A stretch of 64,000 nucleotides of DNA. Source: Polynucleobacter sp. AP-Melu-500A-A1. Lineage in GTDB: Bacteria > Pseudomonadota > Gammaproteobacteria > Burkholderiales > Burkholderiaceae. Where the stretch lies: the NCBI RefSeq assembly GCF_018882125.1, contig NZ_JACVOZ010000001.1, positions 372,001 to 436,000 on the forward strand, written 5' to 3'. The notes below the pieces were generated by a model that saw only the letters and a list, made by a program, of their open reading frames with translations, was not told where the DNA came from and searched no databases. A program made the translations under genes and the position numbers. Below, one piece after another: positions 8,947 to 19,518 of this stretch (position 1 is its first letter; every line of letters starts with the position of its first letter).

Positions 8947-10041
8947 ATGTCTTTGAAATGTGGCATCGTCGGCCTGCCTAACGTCGGCAAATCTACTCTC
9001 TTTAATGCGCTTACCAAGGCTGGAATCGCAGCGGAAAACTATCCTTTCTGCACGATCGAGCCTAATGTGGGCGTAGTTGAGGTTCCTGACCCCCGTTTAG
9101 CCTTTCTGGCTGAGATTGTGACTCCGGAACGCATATTGCCGGCCGCTGTCGAGTTTGTTGATATTGCGGGTCTAGTGGCTGGTGCCTCGAAAGGTGAGGG
9201 CCTGGGTAACCAATTTTTGGCTAATATCCGTGAAACAGATGCTATTACCCATGTAGTTCGCTGTTTTGAGGATCCTAACGTGATTCACGTTGCTGGAAAA
9301 ATAGATCCTATTTCAGATATCGCTGTGATTGATACCGAATTGGCTTTGTCTGATTTAACGACTGTTGAAAAAACACTCCAACGATCAAGTAAGGCAGCAA
9401 AGTCAGGCAATGATAAAGAAGCTTCAGCATTAGTGGCTATATTGACCAAGGTACAAGCCCATCTAGATCAGGCGCTACCAGTGCGTAGCATGAAGCTGAG
9501 TCAAGAAGAAAATCTCCTTTTAAAGCCACTCTGTTTAATCACTGCAAAACCGACAATGTATATCGCAAATGTTAAGGAAGATGGTTTTACTAATAATCCC
9601 CATTTAGAGGCCGTTATTCAGCATGCTGCTAAAGAAGGTTCACCAGTAGTGGCAGTCTGCGCAGCAATCGAGGCTGAGATCGCCGATTTAGATGATGCGG
9701 ATAAGCTTGAGTTTTTAGCTGACTTAGGTATGGAGGAGTCTGGATTAGATCGTGTTATTCGTGCAGGCTACAAGCTACTGGGCTTACAGACCTACTTTAC
9801 GGCAGGCGTGAAAGAAGTTCGCGCTTGGACTATTCATCAGGGCGATACGGCGCCACAGGCAGCAGGAGTTATTCATACTGATTTTGAGCGTGGCTTTATT
9901 CGGGCGCAGACGATTTCTTATGACGACTTCATTCAGTTCAAAGGTGAAGCAGGTGCCAAAGAGGCGGGCAAGATGCGCGCTGAAGGCAAGGAGTATGTTG
10001 TTAAAGACGGAGATGTATTGAACTTCTTATTCAATGTCTAG
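8947..10041 (+). CDS. ychF: Ribosome-associated GTPase/ATPase YchF
   Basis: Obg-related P-loop protein that prefers ATP and binds the ribosome. The P-loop GLPNVGKST (9-17), the G2/switch region [12 protein letters not shown] and the G3 motif [17 protein letters not shown] are present, followed by a coiled insertion and a C-terminal TGS domain. 364 residues is the standard length. It ends in a strong hairpin terminator shared with the next, convergent gene. Confidence 0.97.
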   Translation: MSLKCGIVGLPNVGKSTLFNALTKAGIAAENYPFCTIEPNVGVVEVPDPRLAFLAEIVTPERILPAAVEFVDIAGLVAGASKGEGLGNQFLANIRETDAITHVVRCFEDPNVIHVAGKIDPISDIAVIDTELALSDLTTVEKTLQRSSKAAKSGNDKEASALVAILTKVQAHLDQALPVRSMKLSQEENLLLKPLCLITAKPTMYIANVKEDGFTNNPHLEAVIQHAAKEGSPVVAVCAAIEAEIADLDDADKLEFLADLGMEESGLDRVIRAGYKLLGLQTYFTAGVKEVRAWTIHQGDTAPQAAGVIHTDFERGFIRAQTISYDDFIQFKGEAGAKEAGKMRAEGKEYVVKDGDVLNFLFNV

Positions 10042-10057
10042 ATCAATACCCAGTCTT

Positions 10058-10100
10058 CCGTAATAAAAAAGCCCTCACTAGAAGGGCTTTTTTATTACGG
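10058..10100. terminator. Bidirectional intrinsic terminator
   Basis: An 18-bp perfect stem with a 7-base loop: arms 10058-10075 and 10083-10100, with a GC core GCCCT/AGGGC flanked by A-runs and T-runs. It has a U-tract in both directions, serving ychF (plus) and the winged-helix regulator gene (minus). Confidence 0.9.
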
Positions 10101-10124
10101 AAAAAATTGAGCAAAGAAGGTTTA

Positions 10125-10472
10125 TTAACTAGCTTTTGCAGCCTTCTCTAGGCATTTAGAAATCTCTTCGTAACGCTTAAGCGCTAGCTTAGTGGGTACA
10201 ACCTCTTTTTTGCGCCCATCAACATTGGCAGCCATCTTGATATAGCCCATTGCATTGAGATTTTTTAAGCGGCCATGTAAGGTAGCTTGAGAGCCCAGCG
10301 CGGAGAGTGAGATCAAATCCCCAACCAAGACAGACTCTTTCGCCTGATACGACAGAATGATCTTATCGAGCAGGCTTTCTTCTGTGCAGTCGAGTTTCTT
10401 ACCAAGATTCATACGGTCGAGCGCATCGAGCATATTGAGAAAGCGAAGGTATGAGATTTTATTGATGGACAT
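10125..10472 (-). CDS. Winged-helix transcriptional regulator (MarR-like)
   Basis: 115 residues. The middle part (KIILSYQAKESVLVGDLISL, then SQATLHGRLKNLNAMGYI) reads as a helix-turn-helix with recognition helix, followed by a wing with DGRKKEVVPT, the pattern of MarR-type winged helices. It is divergent from a membrane-protein gene, with repeated inverted motifs between them. A role as local autoregulator is inference; the ligand is unknown. Confidence 0.7.
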   Translation of the reverse strand: MSINKISYLRFLNMLDALDRMNLGKKLDCTEESLLDKIILSYQAKESVLVGDLISLSALGSQATLHGRLKNLNAMGYIKMAANVDGRKKEVVPTKLALKRYEEISKCLEKAAKAS

Positions 10473-10485
10473 TTTGCGTGTTCAC

Positions 10486-10573
10486 TGAAGTACTTCATTA
10501 GGGCTAGTGCTTACAAGTATATCCCTATTAGCCCTTAAGTAAACTTGTTCTGTACTTGTATGCACGTATAGAA
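10486..10573. promoter_or_regulatory. Divergent promoters with clustered inverted repeats
   Basis: The gap between the regulator and the membrane protein contains the 12-bp palindrome TGAAGTACTTCA (10486-10497), the inverted pair TACAAGTA (10512-10519) and TACTTGTA (10553-10560), and a related AAGTAAACTT (10538-10547). A minus-strand promoter fits TTTACT-16-TATACT (10516-10543) and a plus-strand promoter fits TTGTTC-16-TATAGA (10545-10572). The repeats overlap both, as expected for operators. Promoter calls are by eye. Confidence 0.5.
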
Positions 10574-10595
10574 AAAATAAACCATACTGTCAGGA

Positions 10596-11165
10596 ATGAC
10601 AAAATCACTATCAATTGCATCGGGGTGGTGTATAGAAATTGCCTTGTGCGCATTGGCATATGGCGCACTTTTTTATCTCAATTCTTGGTTAACCAGTTCC
10701 TTGGTTTTTGCAGATGGGGTTAATTGGATTTATTTGCCAGCAGGCCTTCGTTTATTTCTGACCCTAATTTTTGGCTTGCCTGGCGCTATTGGTATCTCCA
10801 TCTCCTCATTTCTGATTAGTTGTTATGGTGACCCCTCTTTGGGTCTGACAGCTTGCATCGGCATTGGTTTGATATCAGGGTTTGCTCCCTATCTAGCCAG
10901 AATTTTTGTTTTCAAGAATATTCATCTTGAACCAGATCTCAGCAACCTTAGTCTCCAAAAATTAGGTTTTTGCATCCTGATTTATGCTTTATGGAGTGCA
11001 GGCCTACATCAGTGGTGGTTCACGACTATGGGACTTGAGGATGCCGGAACATTCAATCACTTTTTAGTGATGATGCTAGGCGATATCTTGGGATCCGTAT
11101 TACTGATTGCCATCATTAAGTATGGCATCGACCTTTTGAGAAGATCTAGAAAAACAACTCGCTAA
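10596..11165 (+). CDS. Integral membrane protein of unknown function
   Basis: 189 residues with about five hydrophobic helices: 11-30, 45-75 with [20 protein letters not shown], 82-105, 125-140 and 155-175. The Leu-Pro-Ala-Gly-Leu-Arg segment recalls the MASE1-like sensory membrane domains, but no output domain follows, so this is only a resemblance. It is divergent from the winged-helix regulator and convergent with trpC, overlapping its 3' end by 20 bases. Confidence 0.65.
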   Translation: MTKSLSIASGWCIEIALCALAYGALFYLNSWLTSSLVFADGVNWIYLPAGLRLFLTLIFGLPGAIGISISSFLISCYGDPSLGLTACIGIGLISGFAPYLARIFVFKNIHLEPDLSNLSLQKLGFCILIYALWSAGLHQWWFTTMGLEDAGTFNHFLVMMLGDILGSVLLIAIIKYGIDLLRRSRKTTR

Positions 11166-11949
11166 GAGCAGCACCAGGATCTTGGGCTCGCATAAAAGCT
11201 TCTCCCACTAAAAACGCATTGACTTGGTGATCGCGCATAAGTTGTACATCTGCACGATTTAAGATTCCTGACTCGGTTACAAGTGTCTTATTACTAGGCA
11301 CCATTGATAGCAGTGAGAGAGTCGTCTGTAAAGTAACCTCAAAAGTCTTGAGATTGCGATTATTAATGCCGAGTAAAGGTGTCTTTAACTCAAGAGCTTG
11401 CTCAAGTTCAGGAGCATTGTGGACTTCAACCAAGACATCTAAGCCTAATTCATGGGCGCATGCTTCAAGCTCTTTCATTTGATTGAGCTCAAGGCAGGCA
11501 ACAATCAGCAAAATAGCATCTGCTGCAATTGCACGCGCTTCATAAACTTGATAAGGATCGATCGTAAAGTCTTTGCGCAATACAGGAATCTTGCAGGCAG
11601 CGCGTGCTTCCTGCAAATATGCATTACAACCTTGAAAGTACTCCATATCGGTTAAAACGGATAGACAGGCAGAGCTATGCTGTTCATAGGAGCGGGCAAT
11701 TTCTGCGGGATTAAAGTTTTCACGCAAGATGCCCTTGCTTGGACTAGCTTTTTTAATTTCGGTAATAACACCTGCTTTACCAGAAGTAATCTTTTGATTA
11801 ATAGAGTTAATAAAGCCGCGCGGTTGCAGCAAAGTATTTTGATTATTCGCAAGCGCTATTTCGCGTTGATTTTCCAAAGAGATCTTCTTAGATATCTGCG
11901 CAATCTCTACTTTTTTAGTGGCAACAATTTTGTCGAGAATATCGCTCAT
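11146..11949 (-). CDS. trpC: Indole-3-glycerol phosphate synthase
   Basis: Closes the indole ring in tryptophan synthesis (CdRP to indole-3-glycerol phosphate). A TIM-barrel of 267 residues with the family signature [29 protein letters not shown] and SESG-type phosphate loop (TESGI). It is the last gene of the rpe-trpE-trpG-trpD-trpC run, 6 bases after trpD. Its end overlaps the convergent membrane protein gene by 20 bases. It is monofunctional: there is no fused TrpF domain. Confidence 0.97.
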   Translation of the reverse strand: MSDILDKIVATKKVEIAQISKKISLENQREIALANNQNTLLQPRGFINSINQKITSGKAGVITEIKKASPSKGILRENFNPAEIARSYEQHSSACLSVLTDMEYFQGCNAYLQEARAACKIPVLRKDFTIDPYQVYEARAIAADAILLIVACLELNQMKELEACAHELGLDVLVEVHNAPELEQALELKTPLLGINNRNLKTFEVTLQTTLSLLSMVPSNKTLVTESGILNRADVQLMRDHQVNAFLVGEAFMRAQDPGAALSELFF

Positions 11950-11955
11950 GAATAA

Positions 11956-12981
11956 TTACTTAGATTGAGTTGCAGCAATAAATGTATCAAGTTTTTGACG
12001 AGCGGCACCAGAGCTAATTGCATCTTTTGCAAGAGCGATACCGCTTGCGATGTCTTTGGCAACACCTGCAACGTACAGCGTAGCCCCGGCATTGAGACAA
12101 ACGATGTCACTTGCTGGCCCAGGCTTATTGTCAATAACATCTAAAACAATCCGCTTGGATTCTTCCGCATTGGCTACTTTAAAGCTGCTGCTAAGGGCGG
12201 TATTGAGCCCAAAGTCTTTGGGATGGATCTCATATTCACGTACTTCACCGTCTTTGAGCTCACCAACGAGTGTCGGACCTTCAAGGGAAATTTCATCTAA
12301 ACCATCGAGACCATAGACTACTAGAGCATGTTCCATACCTAGTGCTTGCAGCACCTGCGCTTGAATGCCGACTAAGTCTGCATGAAAAACTCCCATCAGA
12401 ATACGCTTGGCATCAGCTGGGTTGGTAAGTGGCCCCAAGATATTAAAAATAGTGCGCACACCTAATTGCTTACGAATAGGCACAACGTTCTTCATGGCAG
12501 GATGATGGTTCGGTGCAAACATAAACCCAGCACCTACTGTGGAGATGCAGTTAGCTACTTGCTCAGCTGAAAGGGCAAGATTGACCCCTAAGGCCTCTAG
12601 AACATCAGCACTGCCTGATTTGCTACTGACGCTGCGATTGCCATGCTTAGCAATCTTGGCACCAGCTGCTGCGGCAACAAACATGGCTGCAGTTGAAATA
12701 TTAAAGGTATGGGCACCATCGCCGCCAGTGCCTACAACATCAACCAGGTGCGTGCGATCTTCCACATGAACGGAAGTTGCAAATTCCCGCATCACTTGGG
12801 CAGCCGCGGCAATTTCGCCAACGGTTTCTTTTTTGGTGCGCAAGGCAACCAAGAGACCTGCTACTAATTCAGGTGACATTTCACCGCTCATGATGAGGCG
12901 CATCATTGCCGTCATCTCATCATGAAATAGTTCGCGGTGTTCAATACACCGTTGCAGGGCTTCTTGAGGGGTAATGGACAT
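11956..12981 (-). CDS. trpD: Anthranilate phosphoribosyltransferase
   Basis: Transfers phosphoribose from PRPP to anthranilate. The PRPP loop [14 protein letters not shown], the [21 protein letters not shown] segment and the anthranilate-site NHHPAMKNV are all present. 341 residues is the normal length for a free-standing TrpD without fused glutaminase. It sits 11 bases after trpG. Confidence 0.97.
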   Translation of the reverse strand: MSITPQEALQRCIEHRELFHDEMTAMMRLIMSGEMSPELVAGLLVALRTKKETVGEIAAAAQVMREFATSVHVEDRTHLVDVVGTGGDGAHTFNISTAAMFVAAAAGAKIAKHGNRSVSSKSGSADVLEALGVNLALSAEQVANCISTVGAGFMFAPNHHPAMKNVVPIRKQLGVRTIFNILGPLTNPADAKRILMGVFHADLVGIQAQVLQALGMEHALVVYGLDGLDEISLEGPTLVGELKDGEVREYEIHPKDFGLNTALSSSFKVANAEESKRIVLDVIDNKPGPASDIVCLNAGATLYVAGVAKDIASGIALAKDAISSGAARQKLDTFIAATQSK

Positions 12982-12992
12982 CGTGCGTTGAC

Positions 12993-13562
12993 TTATGTAT
13001 TTTGCAAAAAATTCTTGAGTAGAGCGTGACCATGCTCCGACAGAATGGATTCCGGATGAAACTGCACACCCTCTACTGCAAGCTCTCGATGACGTACGGC
13101 CATAATTTCTCCATCTGAAGAAGTGGCTGTCACTTCAAGCACTGCAGGTAATGAACTCTTTTCGATCGCGAGGGAGTGATAGCGGGTCACTTTAAATGGA
13201 TTAGGTAAGTTCTTGAAAACCCCTACGCCAGTGTGATGGATATCATCCGTCTTGCCATGCATGACCTTTTGCGCACGAATAATATTGCCCCCAAAGGCTT
13301 CACCAATCGCTTGGTGTCCAAGGCAAACCCCCAGAATAGGAATTTGTCCTGCATAGTGTTTAATGGTCTGAACAGAAATACCTGCTTCTGCCGGACTACA
13401 AGGGCCAGGAGAAATACAGATGCGCGCAGGATTAAGCTTGGCAATCTCTTCCACTGCAATTTCATCATTCCGAAATACTTTTACTTCTTCACCCAGTTCA
13501 GCAAAATATTGCACGAGGTTATAGGTAAACGAATCGTAGTTATCAATCATGAGGAGCATCAA
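12993..13562 (-). CDS. trpG: Anthranilate synthase, glutamine amidotransferase subunit
   Basis: Supplies ammonia from glutamine to TrpE; in many bacteria the same subunit also serves p-aminobenzoate synthesis. A class I amidotransferase with nucleophile C80 in GVCLGHQ, an oxyanion loop SPGPCSP and the catalytic His/Glu pair in VQFHPESIL. 189 residues. It overlaps trpE by 20 bases. Two adjacent methionine codons leave the start uncertain by a residue. Confidence 0.96.
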   Translation of the reverse strand: MMLLMIDNYDSFTYNLVQYFAELGEEVKVFRNDEIAVEEIAKLNPARICISPGPCSPAEAGISVQTIKHYAGQIPILGVCLGHQAIGEAFGGNIIRAQKVMHGKTDDIHHTGVGVFKNLPNPFKVTRYHSLAIEKSSLPAVLEVTATSSDGEIMAVRHRELAVEGVQFHPESILSEHGHALLKNFLQNT

Positions 13563-15048
13563 GACCTCCTTGTACTAAATCAGCTGCAGTGAGGACAGCG
13601 CGTGCTTTGGCTTCAGTTTCTTTCCATTCTGCCTTAGGGTCAGAATCTGCAACAACCCCAGCACCAGCCTGAGAGTGAAGCATGCCATCCCGAATTACCC
13701 CAGTACGGATAGCAATGGCGACATCCATATCACCTGAGAATGAGAGGTAGCCTACTGCGCCGCCATAAACGCCGCGTTTCACAATTTCCATTTCGTCAAT
13801 GATTTCCATGGCACGAATCTTGGGCGCCCCAGAGAGAGTACCTGCCGGAAAAGTAGCGCGTAATACATCCATATTGCTCATATTGTCTAAAAGATGTCCT
13901 TCTACTGAACTCACAATATGTTGAACATGTGAGTATTTTTCAATCGACATGGAGTCAGTGAGCTTCACTGTGCCAGTTTTGGCAATTCGACCAACGTCAT
14001 TGCGTGCCAAATCAATCAACATGACGTGCTCAGCTATTTCTTTGGGGTCAGCCAAAAGCTCTTGTGCAAGGCGCTCATCCTCTTCAGGATTTGCTCCGCG
14101 AGGACGCGTTCCTGCGAGCGGGCGAATGGTCACAATTTTTTCTGTAGCACGTTTTTCTTGGCGTACCAAAATCTCTGGAGAGGATCCGACAATTTGCATA
14201 TCCCCAAAATCATAGAAATACATATAAGGCGATGGATTGAGGGAGCGCAAAGCTCTATAGAGCGCCAATGGAGAATCTGTAAAGGATTTGCTGATTCGCT
14301 GACCTATGACTACCTGCATGCAATCACCAGCCAAAATATATTCTTTGGTTTTGAGCACCGCACTTTCGAAATCTTCCGCTTTAAATTTGCGGATTAACTC
14401 AGTCTTAGCGCTAGGCAATGATGCTGGCATGCTCACTGGCTTGTTCAGGCAAGCTAGTAACTCTTTTAATCTTGCTTGAGTACTCTCAAAGCTGTCAGGC
14501 TTACTTGGATCTGCATAAACAATCAAATAAATTTTTCCAGCGACGTTGTCAATCACTGCCAACTCTTCAGTCAACATTAATTGAATATCTGGTACACCCA
14601 ACTCATCTGGCAAAGTATTTTTGGCGAGACGCGATTCAATATAGCGAACAGTGTCATATCCAAAATAACCAGCGAGACCACCGCAGAAGCGCGGTAAGCC
14701 AGCTTCAACCGAAACCTTAAAACGTTTAAAGTAAGCATCTACAAAGTCGAGCGGATTATCAGTATTGGTTTCGACAACTTTGCCATCCGTGATCACTTGA
14801 TTTATAGGCGCTAAAGGCGTGCCAACAGTTTTTAATATCGTTTTAGCAGGAAGTCCAATAAAGGAGAAGCGTCCGAAACGTTCGCCACCTAAAACAGATT
14901 CCAAAAGATAGGTATTGGTTTTACCGAATGCTTGTGTCAGCTTGACATAGAGGGATAAGGGTGTTTCAAGATCAGCGAGCACTTCCTTGACCAAGGGAAT
15001 GCGATTGAAGCCCTGTTTAGCAAGGGCATTAAATTCTTCGCGCTGCAT
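13543..15048 (-). CDS. trpE: Anthranilate synthase component I
   Basis: Makes anthranilate from chorismate with ammonia from TrpG. The N-terminal tryptophan-binding motif LLES (about 48-51) and the chorismate-binding C-terminal domain with SPSPEIL-like [18 protein letters not shown], the [11 protein letters not shown] signature and GGAVGY are all present. 501 residues. The LLES element suggests feedback inhibition by tryptophan. The start ATG overlaps the rpe stop (TAATG), so trpE is coupled directly to rpe, with no phosphoglycolate phosphatase gene between them. Confidence 0.97.
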   Translation of the reverse strand: MQREEFNALAKQGFNRIPLVKEVLADLETPLSLYVKLTQAFGKTNTYLLESVLGGERFGRFSFIGLPAKTILKTVGTPLAPINQVITDGKVVETNTDNPLDFVDAYFKRFKVSVEAGLPRFCGGLAGYFGYDTVRYIESRLAKNTLPDELGVPDIQLMLTEELAVIDNVAGKIYLIVYADPSKPDSFESTQARLKELLACLNKPVSMPASLPSAKTELIRKFKAEDFESAVLKTKEYILAGDCMQVVIGQRISKSFTDSPLALYRALRSLNPSPYMYFYDFGDMQIVGSSPEILVRQEKRATEKIVTIRPLAGTRPRGANPEEDERLAQELLADPKEIAEHVMLIDLARNDVGRIAKTGTVKLTDSMSIEKYSHVQHIVSSVEGHLLDNMSNMDVLRATFPAGTLSGAPKIRAMEIIDEMEIVKRGVYGGAVGYLSFSGDMDVAIAIRTGVIRDGMLHSQAGAGVVADSDPKAEWKETEAKARAVLTAADLVQGGLDAPHD

Positions 15049-15773
15049 TACGCTTTACTCAACTTTCCTAATGCTGTTCGCATTGCCTCAATGACAGAGG
15101 TGTAACTATCTTGGCCAAAAATGGCTGAGCCAGCAACAAAAGTATCTGCGCCTGCTTGGGCAACTTGGGCAATGTTGTCAACCTTGATACCGCCATCCAC
15201 TTCAAGTCGAATATGACGCCCAGTTTCTGCTTGGTATTGATCCAAACGTGCACGCACCTGAGTAATTTTATTGAGAGTGCTAGGAATAAAAGACTGACCA
15301 CCAAAACCAGGGTTGACTGACATTAGTAAAACTAAGTCGAGTAGATCAAGAGTGTGGTCTAGATGATCTAAGGGTGTCGCAGGGTTTAAAACTAATCCTG
15401 CTTGACAGCCTTGATCTCGAATAAGGTTGAGCGTCCTATTAACGTGAGGACTTGCTTCTGGATGAAAGCTAATGAGATTGGCTCCGGCTTTAGCAAAGTC
15501 CGGAACAATTCGATCAACTGGTTCAATCATGAGATGAACATCAATTACTGCTGGTTTGCCATTTTTTAAGGCATGCGGACGAATTGCCTCACAAACTAAA
15601 GGGCCAATAGTGAGGTTGGGCACATAGTGGTTGTCCATCACATCAAAGTGAATCCAGTCAGCCCCAGCCATTAAGACATCTTGGACTTCCTTGCCCAGGC
15701 AGGCAAAGTCAGCCGACAAAATAGACGGAGCAATGACAAATTGGGGACTTGATGGTGATTTTTGGCTTTCCAT
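15048..15773 (-). CDS. rpe: Ribulose-phosphate 3-epimerase
   Basis: Interconverts ribulose-5-phosphate and xylulose-5-phosphate in the pentose phosphate pathway, which also feeds PRPP and erythrose-4-phosphate to tryptophan synthesis. A TIM-barrel of 241 residues with APSILSADF, the metal-binding [30 protein letters not shown] and VDGGI. It heads the trp operon; the upstream gap to the divergent apaG gene is 49 bases, so its promoter is short or lies in apaG. Confidence 0.97.
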   Translation of the reverse strand: MESQKSPSSPQFVIAPSILSADFACLGKEVQDVLMAGADWIHFDVMDNHYVPNLTIGPLVCEAIRPHALKNGKPAVIDVHLMIEPVDRIVPDFAKAGANLISFHPEASPHVNRTLNLIRDQGCQAGLVLNPATPLDHLDHTLDLLDLVLLMSVNPGFGGQSFIPSTLNKITQVRARLDQYQAETGRHIRLEVDGGIKVDNIAQVAQAGADTFVAGSAIFGQDSYTSVIEAMRTALGKLSKA

Positions 15774-15822
15774 CCCTAGATTCTAGCTTGCAGTTGGCCT
15801 TAGGATGGAGCAGAATTCGTGC

Positions 15823-16197
15823 ATGAACCCCCATGAAATCAGCATTACGGTCAAGACCCAGTACCTTCCAGAGCAATCTGACCCAGATAACCGCCAGTTT
15901 GCCTTTGCCTATACGGTCACTATTCGCAATACTGGTACCGCCAGTATTCAGCTGATAGCCCGCCATTGGTTCATTACAGACGGGGACAATGAGGTCCAAG
16001 AGGTTCGGGGATTGGGGGTAGTGGGTCAGCAGCCCTTATTGCGGACTGGAGAGCAATTTGAGTACACCAGCTGGGCCACATTGCCCACTCCAGCCGGCAC
16101 AATGCGTGGTGAATACTTTTGTGTGACGGAAGAGGCGCAATTTTTTCAGGCACCCATTCCTGAGTTTGCCTTAGTGATGCCTCGCACCTTGCATTAA
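15823..16197 (+). CDS. apaG: ApaG family protein
   Basis: 124 residues of the FN3-like ApaG fold: ITVKTQYLPEQSDP, YTVTIRNTG, ARHWFITDGD, VRGLGVVGQQP and GTMRGEYFC are all family hallmarks. ApaG is linked to cobalt/magnesium resistance in enterics, but its biochemical role is unsettled. I prefer ATG 15823, because it matches the family's usual N-terminus and has GGAG upstream; an in-frame ATG at 15805 would add six residues. Confidence 0.93.
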   Translation: MNPHEISITVKTQYLPEQSDPDNRQFAFAYTVTIRNTGTASIQLIARHWFITDGDNEVQEVRGLGVVGQQPLLRTGEQFEYTSWATLPTPAGTMRGEYFCVTEEAQFFQAPIPEFALVMPRTLH

Positions 16198-16201
16198 AAC
16201 G

Positions 16202-16315
16202 CTATTTTTTGCCTTTACCTGTCCACAGGACGATAAATAACAAAAGTCCTAATGCAATGGCGCCTTCAAGGACAAAGAGCAGCATGGGGTATTCATCGAG
16301 TAAATTGGCAATCAT
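16202..16315 (-). CDS. Possible 37-residue single-span membrane peptide
   Basis: A short minus-strand frame encodes an acidic start (MIANLLDEYP), one clean hydrophobic helix (MLLFVLEGAIALGLLLFIVLW) broken into about 20 residues, and a basic tail TGKGKK. Its start codon overlaps the mltA start codon on the other strand (CATG). No Shine-Dalgarno sequence is visible. It could be a real small inner-membrane protein or only the antisense of a hydrophilic leader; I lean slightly to the latter without conservation data. Confidence 0.35.
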   Translation of the reverse strand: MIANLLDEYPMLLFVLEGAIALGLLLFIVLWTGKGKK

Positions 16316-17465
16316 GTTTTCAATATTTAAATTTATACCGCTGGTAATAAAACAAACTTTAGCAACCAGTGTATTCGCTATCCTCACTGGAAGTTTGATA
16401 GCGGGTTGTTCAACTCCTCCTACTCGTGGCACCGGTAGCCGTTCTAGCTCAGGTGCGGTCCCAAGTAATTACAGTTCTCCCATAGCTAGTTTTAGCGCCG
16501 TTTCCTGGAGTGCGCTCCCCGGATGGCGGGATGATGATTTATCACAGGCTTGGCCTGCATGGTTAAGAAGTTGCGAAGCATTACGCAAGCGCAATAGCGA
16601 AATGAATTGGCGCCAGGTTTGCTCACAAGTTGCGGGTGTTTCTACAAGGGACTCTCAGGCTATTCGTCAATATTTTGAAGATCACTTTCAGGCTTATGAA
16701 ATTCGTAATAGTGCAGGCAGTGAAACAGGTCTAGTAACCGGGTATTACGAACCCGTCATGAACGGTTCACAAACTCGCACCAGCGTTTATAGCGTACCCT
16801 TATATGCCTACCCGAACGCATGGCGGCAGACAAGACCTAATCCAGGCCCGAGTCGTGCTGACTTGATGGCCTCAGGAGTATTGAAGGGAACTGAGATTGC
16901 TTGGGTGCAAGATCCAGTTGCAGCAGCCTTTATGCAAATACAAGGATCAGGAAAAATACGTTTACCAGATGGACGGGTATTACGCCTAGGTTATGCGGGC
17001 ACCAATGAGCAGCCATTTAAATCGTTTGCACAATGGCTGCTCGATAGAAAAGAAATTACTCGAAGCGAAGCAACCATGCAAGGTATTTCACAATGGGCGA
17101 AACGTAATCCCGATCGTGTGAATGAAATGCTCAATGCGAATCCGCGCTTTATATTTTTTAAAGAACTTCCTGGAAATGTGAGTGCTGATCTAGGCCCTAC
17201 GGGCGCCTTAAATGTGCCCTTAACTACCGAGCGTAGTATTGCAATCGATTTACAGGCGATGCCTCTAGGAGCACCCGTATTTTTGGCAACTACCAAACCG
17301 CTCAGTGACCAAGCCTTACAAAAATTAGTGATGGCCCAAGACACTGGGAAAGCGATTGTGGGAGGCGTAAGAGCAGACTACTATTGGGGTTCAGGGGACG
17401 CTGCTGGAGAAATGGCAGGGCGCATGAAACAAAATGGCAAGATGTGGGTATTGTTACCTCGCTAA
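16314..17465 (+). CDS. mltA: Membrane-bound lytic murein transglycosylase A
   Basis: Outer-membrane lipoprotein that cleaves the glycan strands of peptidoglycan with 1,6-anhydro product. The start at 16314 gives a lipoprotein signal with lipobox LIAGC (Cys32), supporting this ATG over upstream in-frame ones. The MltA domain shows VTGYYEPVMNGS, MQIQGSGKIRLPDG, GYAGTNEQPF, and the 3D domain ending with the catalytic Asp in AQDTGKAIVGGVRADYYWGSG. 383 residues. It follows apaG on the same strand. Confidence 0.94.
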   Translation: MFSIFKFIPLVIKQTLATSVFAILTGSLIAGCSTPPTRGTGSRSSSGAVPSNYSSPIASFSAVSWSALPGWRDDDLSQAWPAWLRSCEALRKRNSEMNWRQVCSQVAGVSTRDSQAIRQYFEDHFQAYEIRNSAGSETGLVTGYYEPVMNGSQTRTSVYSVPLYAYPNAWRQTRPNPGPSRADLMASGVLKGTEIAWVQDPVAAAFMQIQGSGKIRLPDGRVLRLGYAGTNEQPFKSFAQWLLDRKEITRSEATMQGISQWAKRNPDRVNEMLNANPRFIFFKELPGNVSADLGPTGALNVPLTTERSIAIDLQAMPLGAPVFLATTKPLSDQALQKLVMAQDTGKAIVGGVRADYYWGSGDAAGEMAGRMKQNGKMWVLLPR

Positions 17466-17490
17466 TTGAATACACCTTAGAAAGAGAGCT

Positions 17491-18267
17491 ATGAGCTACA
17501 AAACTATTTTGACTGATCTGGATGGCAAGGTTGCCACCATTACCCTAAATCGTCCTGAGGTACTCAATGCGCTAAACGATGAGCTGATGAATGAATTGGG
17601 TGCCGCCCTATTGGGTTTTGATGCTGATGACAATATCGGCTGCATCATCATTACTGGAAGCGAAAAAGCATTTGCTGCCGGTGCAGATATCGCTTCGATG
17701 GCGAAGTATGGATTTAAAGATGTCTACCGCGACGATTTCATTTCTCGTAACTGGGAAGAGATGAAGAAGGTACGCAAGCCAGTCATTGCAGCCGTCTCTG
17801 GCTATGCCCTTGGCGGTGGTTGTGAATTGGCCATGATGTGCGACACGATTATGGCTGCTGATAATGCCAAGTTTGCACAACCAGAAGTAAAGTTAGGAAT
17901 TATTCCGGGCGCAGGCGGAACGCAACGTTTACCACGCGCAGTATCGAAAGCAAAAGCCATGGACCTTGCTTTGACTGGTCGCATGATGGATGCAGCAGAG
18001 GCAGAGCGCGCTGGTTTAGTGGCACGTATTTTCCCGCAAGCGGATTTATTAAAAGAAGTAAAAGCGATCGCCAAGGGAATTGCTGACATGCCTTTACTCA
18101 CAGCGATGATGGTGAAAGAAGCGATCAACACAGCTTACGAAACAACGCTCTCAGAAGGTATACATTTTGAGCGTCGTTTGTTTCATGCTTGCTTTGCAAC
18201 TAACGATCAAAAAGAAGGTATGGCGGCGTTTATGGAAAAACGCCCAGCCAAATTTACGAACTCTTAA
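17491..18267 (+). CDS. Enoyl-CoA hydratase
   Basis: Crotonase-family enzyme of 258 residues. The oxyanion-hole loop [11 protein letters not shown] (about 60-70) and [12 protein letters not shown] are present, with both hydratase glutamates, Glu112 and Glu132 (in [13 protein letters not shown]). Having both favours true hydration of trans-2-enoyl-CoA in beta-oxidation or phenylacetate-type degradation. The substrate range cannot be read here. An AAAGAGAG ribosome site precedes the ATG. Its stop shares TTAA with the convergent M20 gene. Confidence 0.93.
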   Translation: MSYKTILTDLDGKVATITLNRPEVLNALNDELMNELGAALLGFDADDNIGCIIITGSEKAFAAGADIASMAKYGFKDVYRDDFISRNWEEMKKVRKPVIAAVSGYALGGGCELAMMCDTIMAADNAKFAQPEVKLGIIPGAGGTQRLPRAVSKAKAMDLALTGRMMDAAEAERAGLVARIFPQADLLKEVKAIAKGIADMPLLTAMMVKEAINTAYETTLSEGIHFERRLFHACFATNDQKEGMAAFMEKRPAKFTNS

Positions 18268-19460
18268 TTTTGCTCTAGGTAGCGTTGTGCTAGCTTGACC
18301 CAGTAGCTGACGCCTACGGGAATAAGCGCATCGTTAAAGTCATAAGAGGGGTTATGGAGGTGGCATGGCCCCATACCATGGCCTACCGAGCGATGATCAC
18401 CATCACCATTGCCTAAGAATACATAGCAACCAGGCTTCTCTAACAAGAAGAATGCAAAATCTTCTGCACCCATGGTTGGATCAATCGAACTGTTGACGTT
18501 TTGGGGACCAACAATTTCACCCATCACTTCAGCAGCAAAAGCAACTTCTTTATCATGATTGATTAATGGCGGATAACTTCTTCTGAACTCAATCTCAGCT
18601 TGACAATCGAATGCGCCAGCTACGCTGTGTGATATTTCTCGAAGGCGTTGCTCAATCAGATCTAAGACTTCTAATGTAAAAGTGCGAACCGTACCGCCAA
18701 TAAAAGCGCTATCTGGAATGACGTTACTTGTTTCGCCTGCATGAAATTGCGTAATGGACAATACCGCTGCATCGATCGGGCGCTTATTGCGCGTAATGAT
18801 GCTTTGCAGTGCCTGGACTACTTGCACTCCAGTAAGTACGGGATCTGCACTGTTATGCGGTAAGGCAGCATGACCACCTCTACCTTTAATCGTAATTTCA
18901 AAAGCATTACTGGAAGCCATCATCGGTCCAGCGGTAACGCCAAAGCTACCTTCGGCTAAACCAGGCCAATTATGTAAACCAAAAACGGCATCACATGGAA
19001 ATTCTTTAAAGAGACCATCTTTAATCATTTCTTTTGCACCAGCGCCACCTTCTTCAGCTGGCTGGAAAATAAAAATGACTGTACCTTTGAAATCCCGATG
19101 GTTGGATAAATATTGAGCGGCTCCCAACAACATTGCTGTGTGTCCATCATGGCCACAGGCATGCATCTTTCCTGGGTTGCGAGAAGTGTGTTCAAAAGTG
19201 TTGTGCTCTTGAAGTGGCAAAGCATCCATGTCAGCCCTCAGACCAATCATTTTTCCTGGACCAAGATCGCCATCCAAGCGCCCAACTACCCCCGTCTTGG
19301 CCATGCCGCGGAAAACTGAAATACCCCAACTAGAGAGTGCTTCAGCAACCAGGTCAGAAGTACGGTTTTCTTCAAAACGCAACTCGGGATGAGCGTGTAT
19401 ATTGCGTCGGATGTCTTGAATCGCTTCTGATGAATCGATGATTTCTGGAAGTAAATGCAT
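18264..19460 (-). CDS. M20 family amidohydrolase (hippurate hydrolase-like)
   Basis: 398 residues. Two-metal M20D aminoacylase/hippuricase type: [14 protein letters not shown], the metal-binding [45 protein letters not shown] and the final [10 protein letters not shown] motif are present. Likely cleaves N-acyl amino acids; the exact substrate is unknown. Convergent with the enoyl-CoA hydratase gene (4-base overlap) and 58 bases downstream of bioD's end on the same strand, so it may be read from the biotin operon. Confidence 0.9.
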   Translation of the reverse strand: MHLLPEIIDSSEAIQDIRRNIHAHPELRFEENRTSDLVAEALSSWGISVFRGMAKTGVVGRLDGDLGPGKMIGLRADMDALPLQEHNTFEHTSRNPGKMHACGHDGHTAMLLGAAQYLSNHRDFKGTVIFIFQPAEEGGAGAKEMIKDGLFKEFPCDAVFGLHNWPGLAEGSFGVTAGPMMASSNAFEITIKGRGGHAALPHNSADPVLTGVQVVQALQSIITRNKRPIDAAVLSITQFHAGETSNVIPDSAFIGGTVRTFTLEVLDLIEQRLREISHSVAGAFDCQAEIEFRRSYPPLINHDKEVAFAAEVMGEIVGPQNVNSSIDPTMGAEDFAFFLLEKPGCYVFLGNGDGDHRSVGHGMGPCHLHNPSYDFNDALIPVGVSYWVKLAQRYLEQN

Positions 19461-19518
19461 GCCTTTATCTTATCCGAAAATGGATTGAGAGGCGCCTTGA
19501 AGGTTATCTAATAGGCGT

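Noticed and set aside
16209-16313. Longer MltA start
   Set aside because: The added 35 residues are hydrophilic and would bury the lipoprotein signal; ATG 16314 puts the lipobox cysteine at residue 32.
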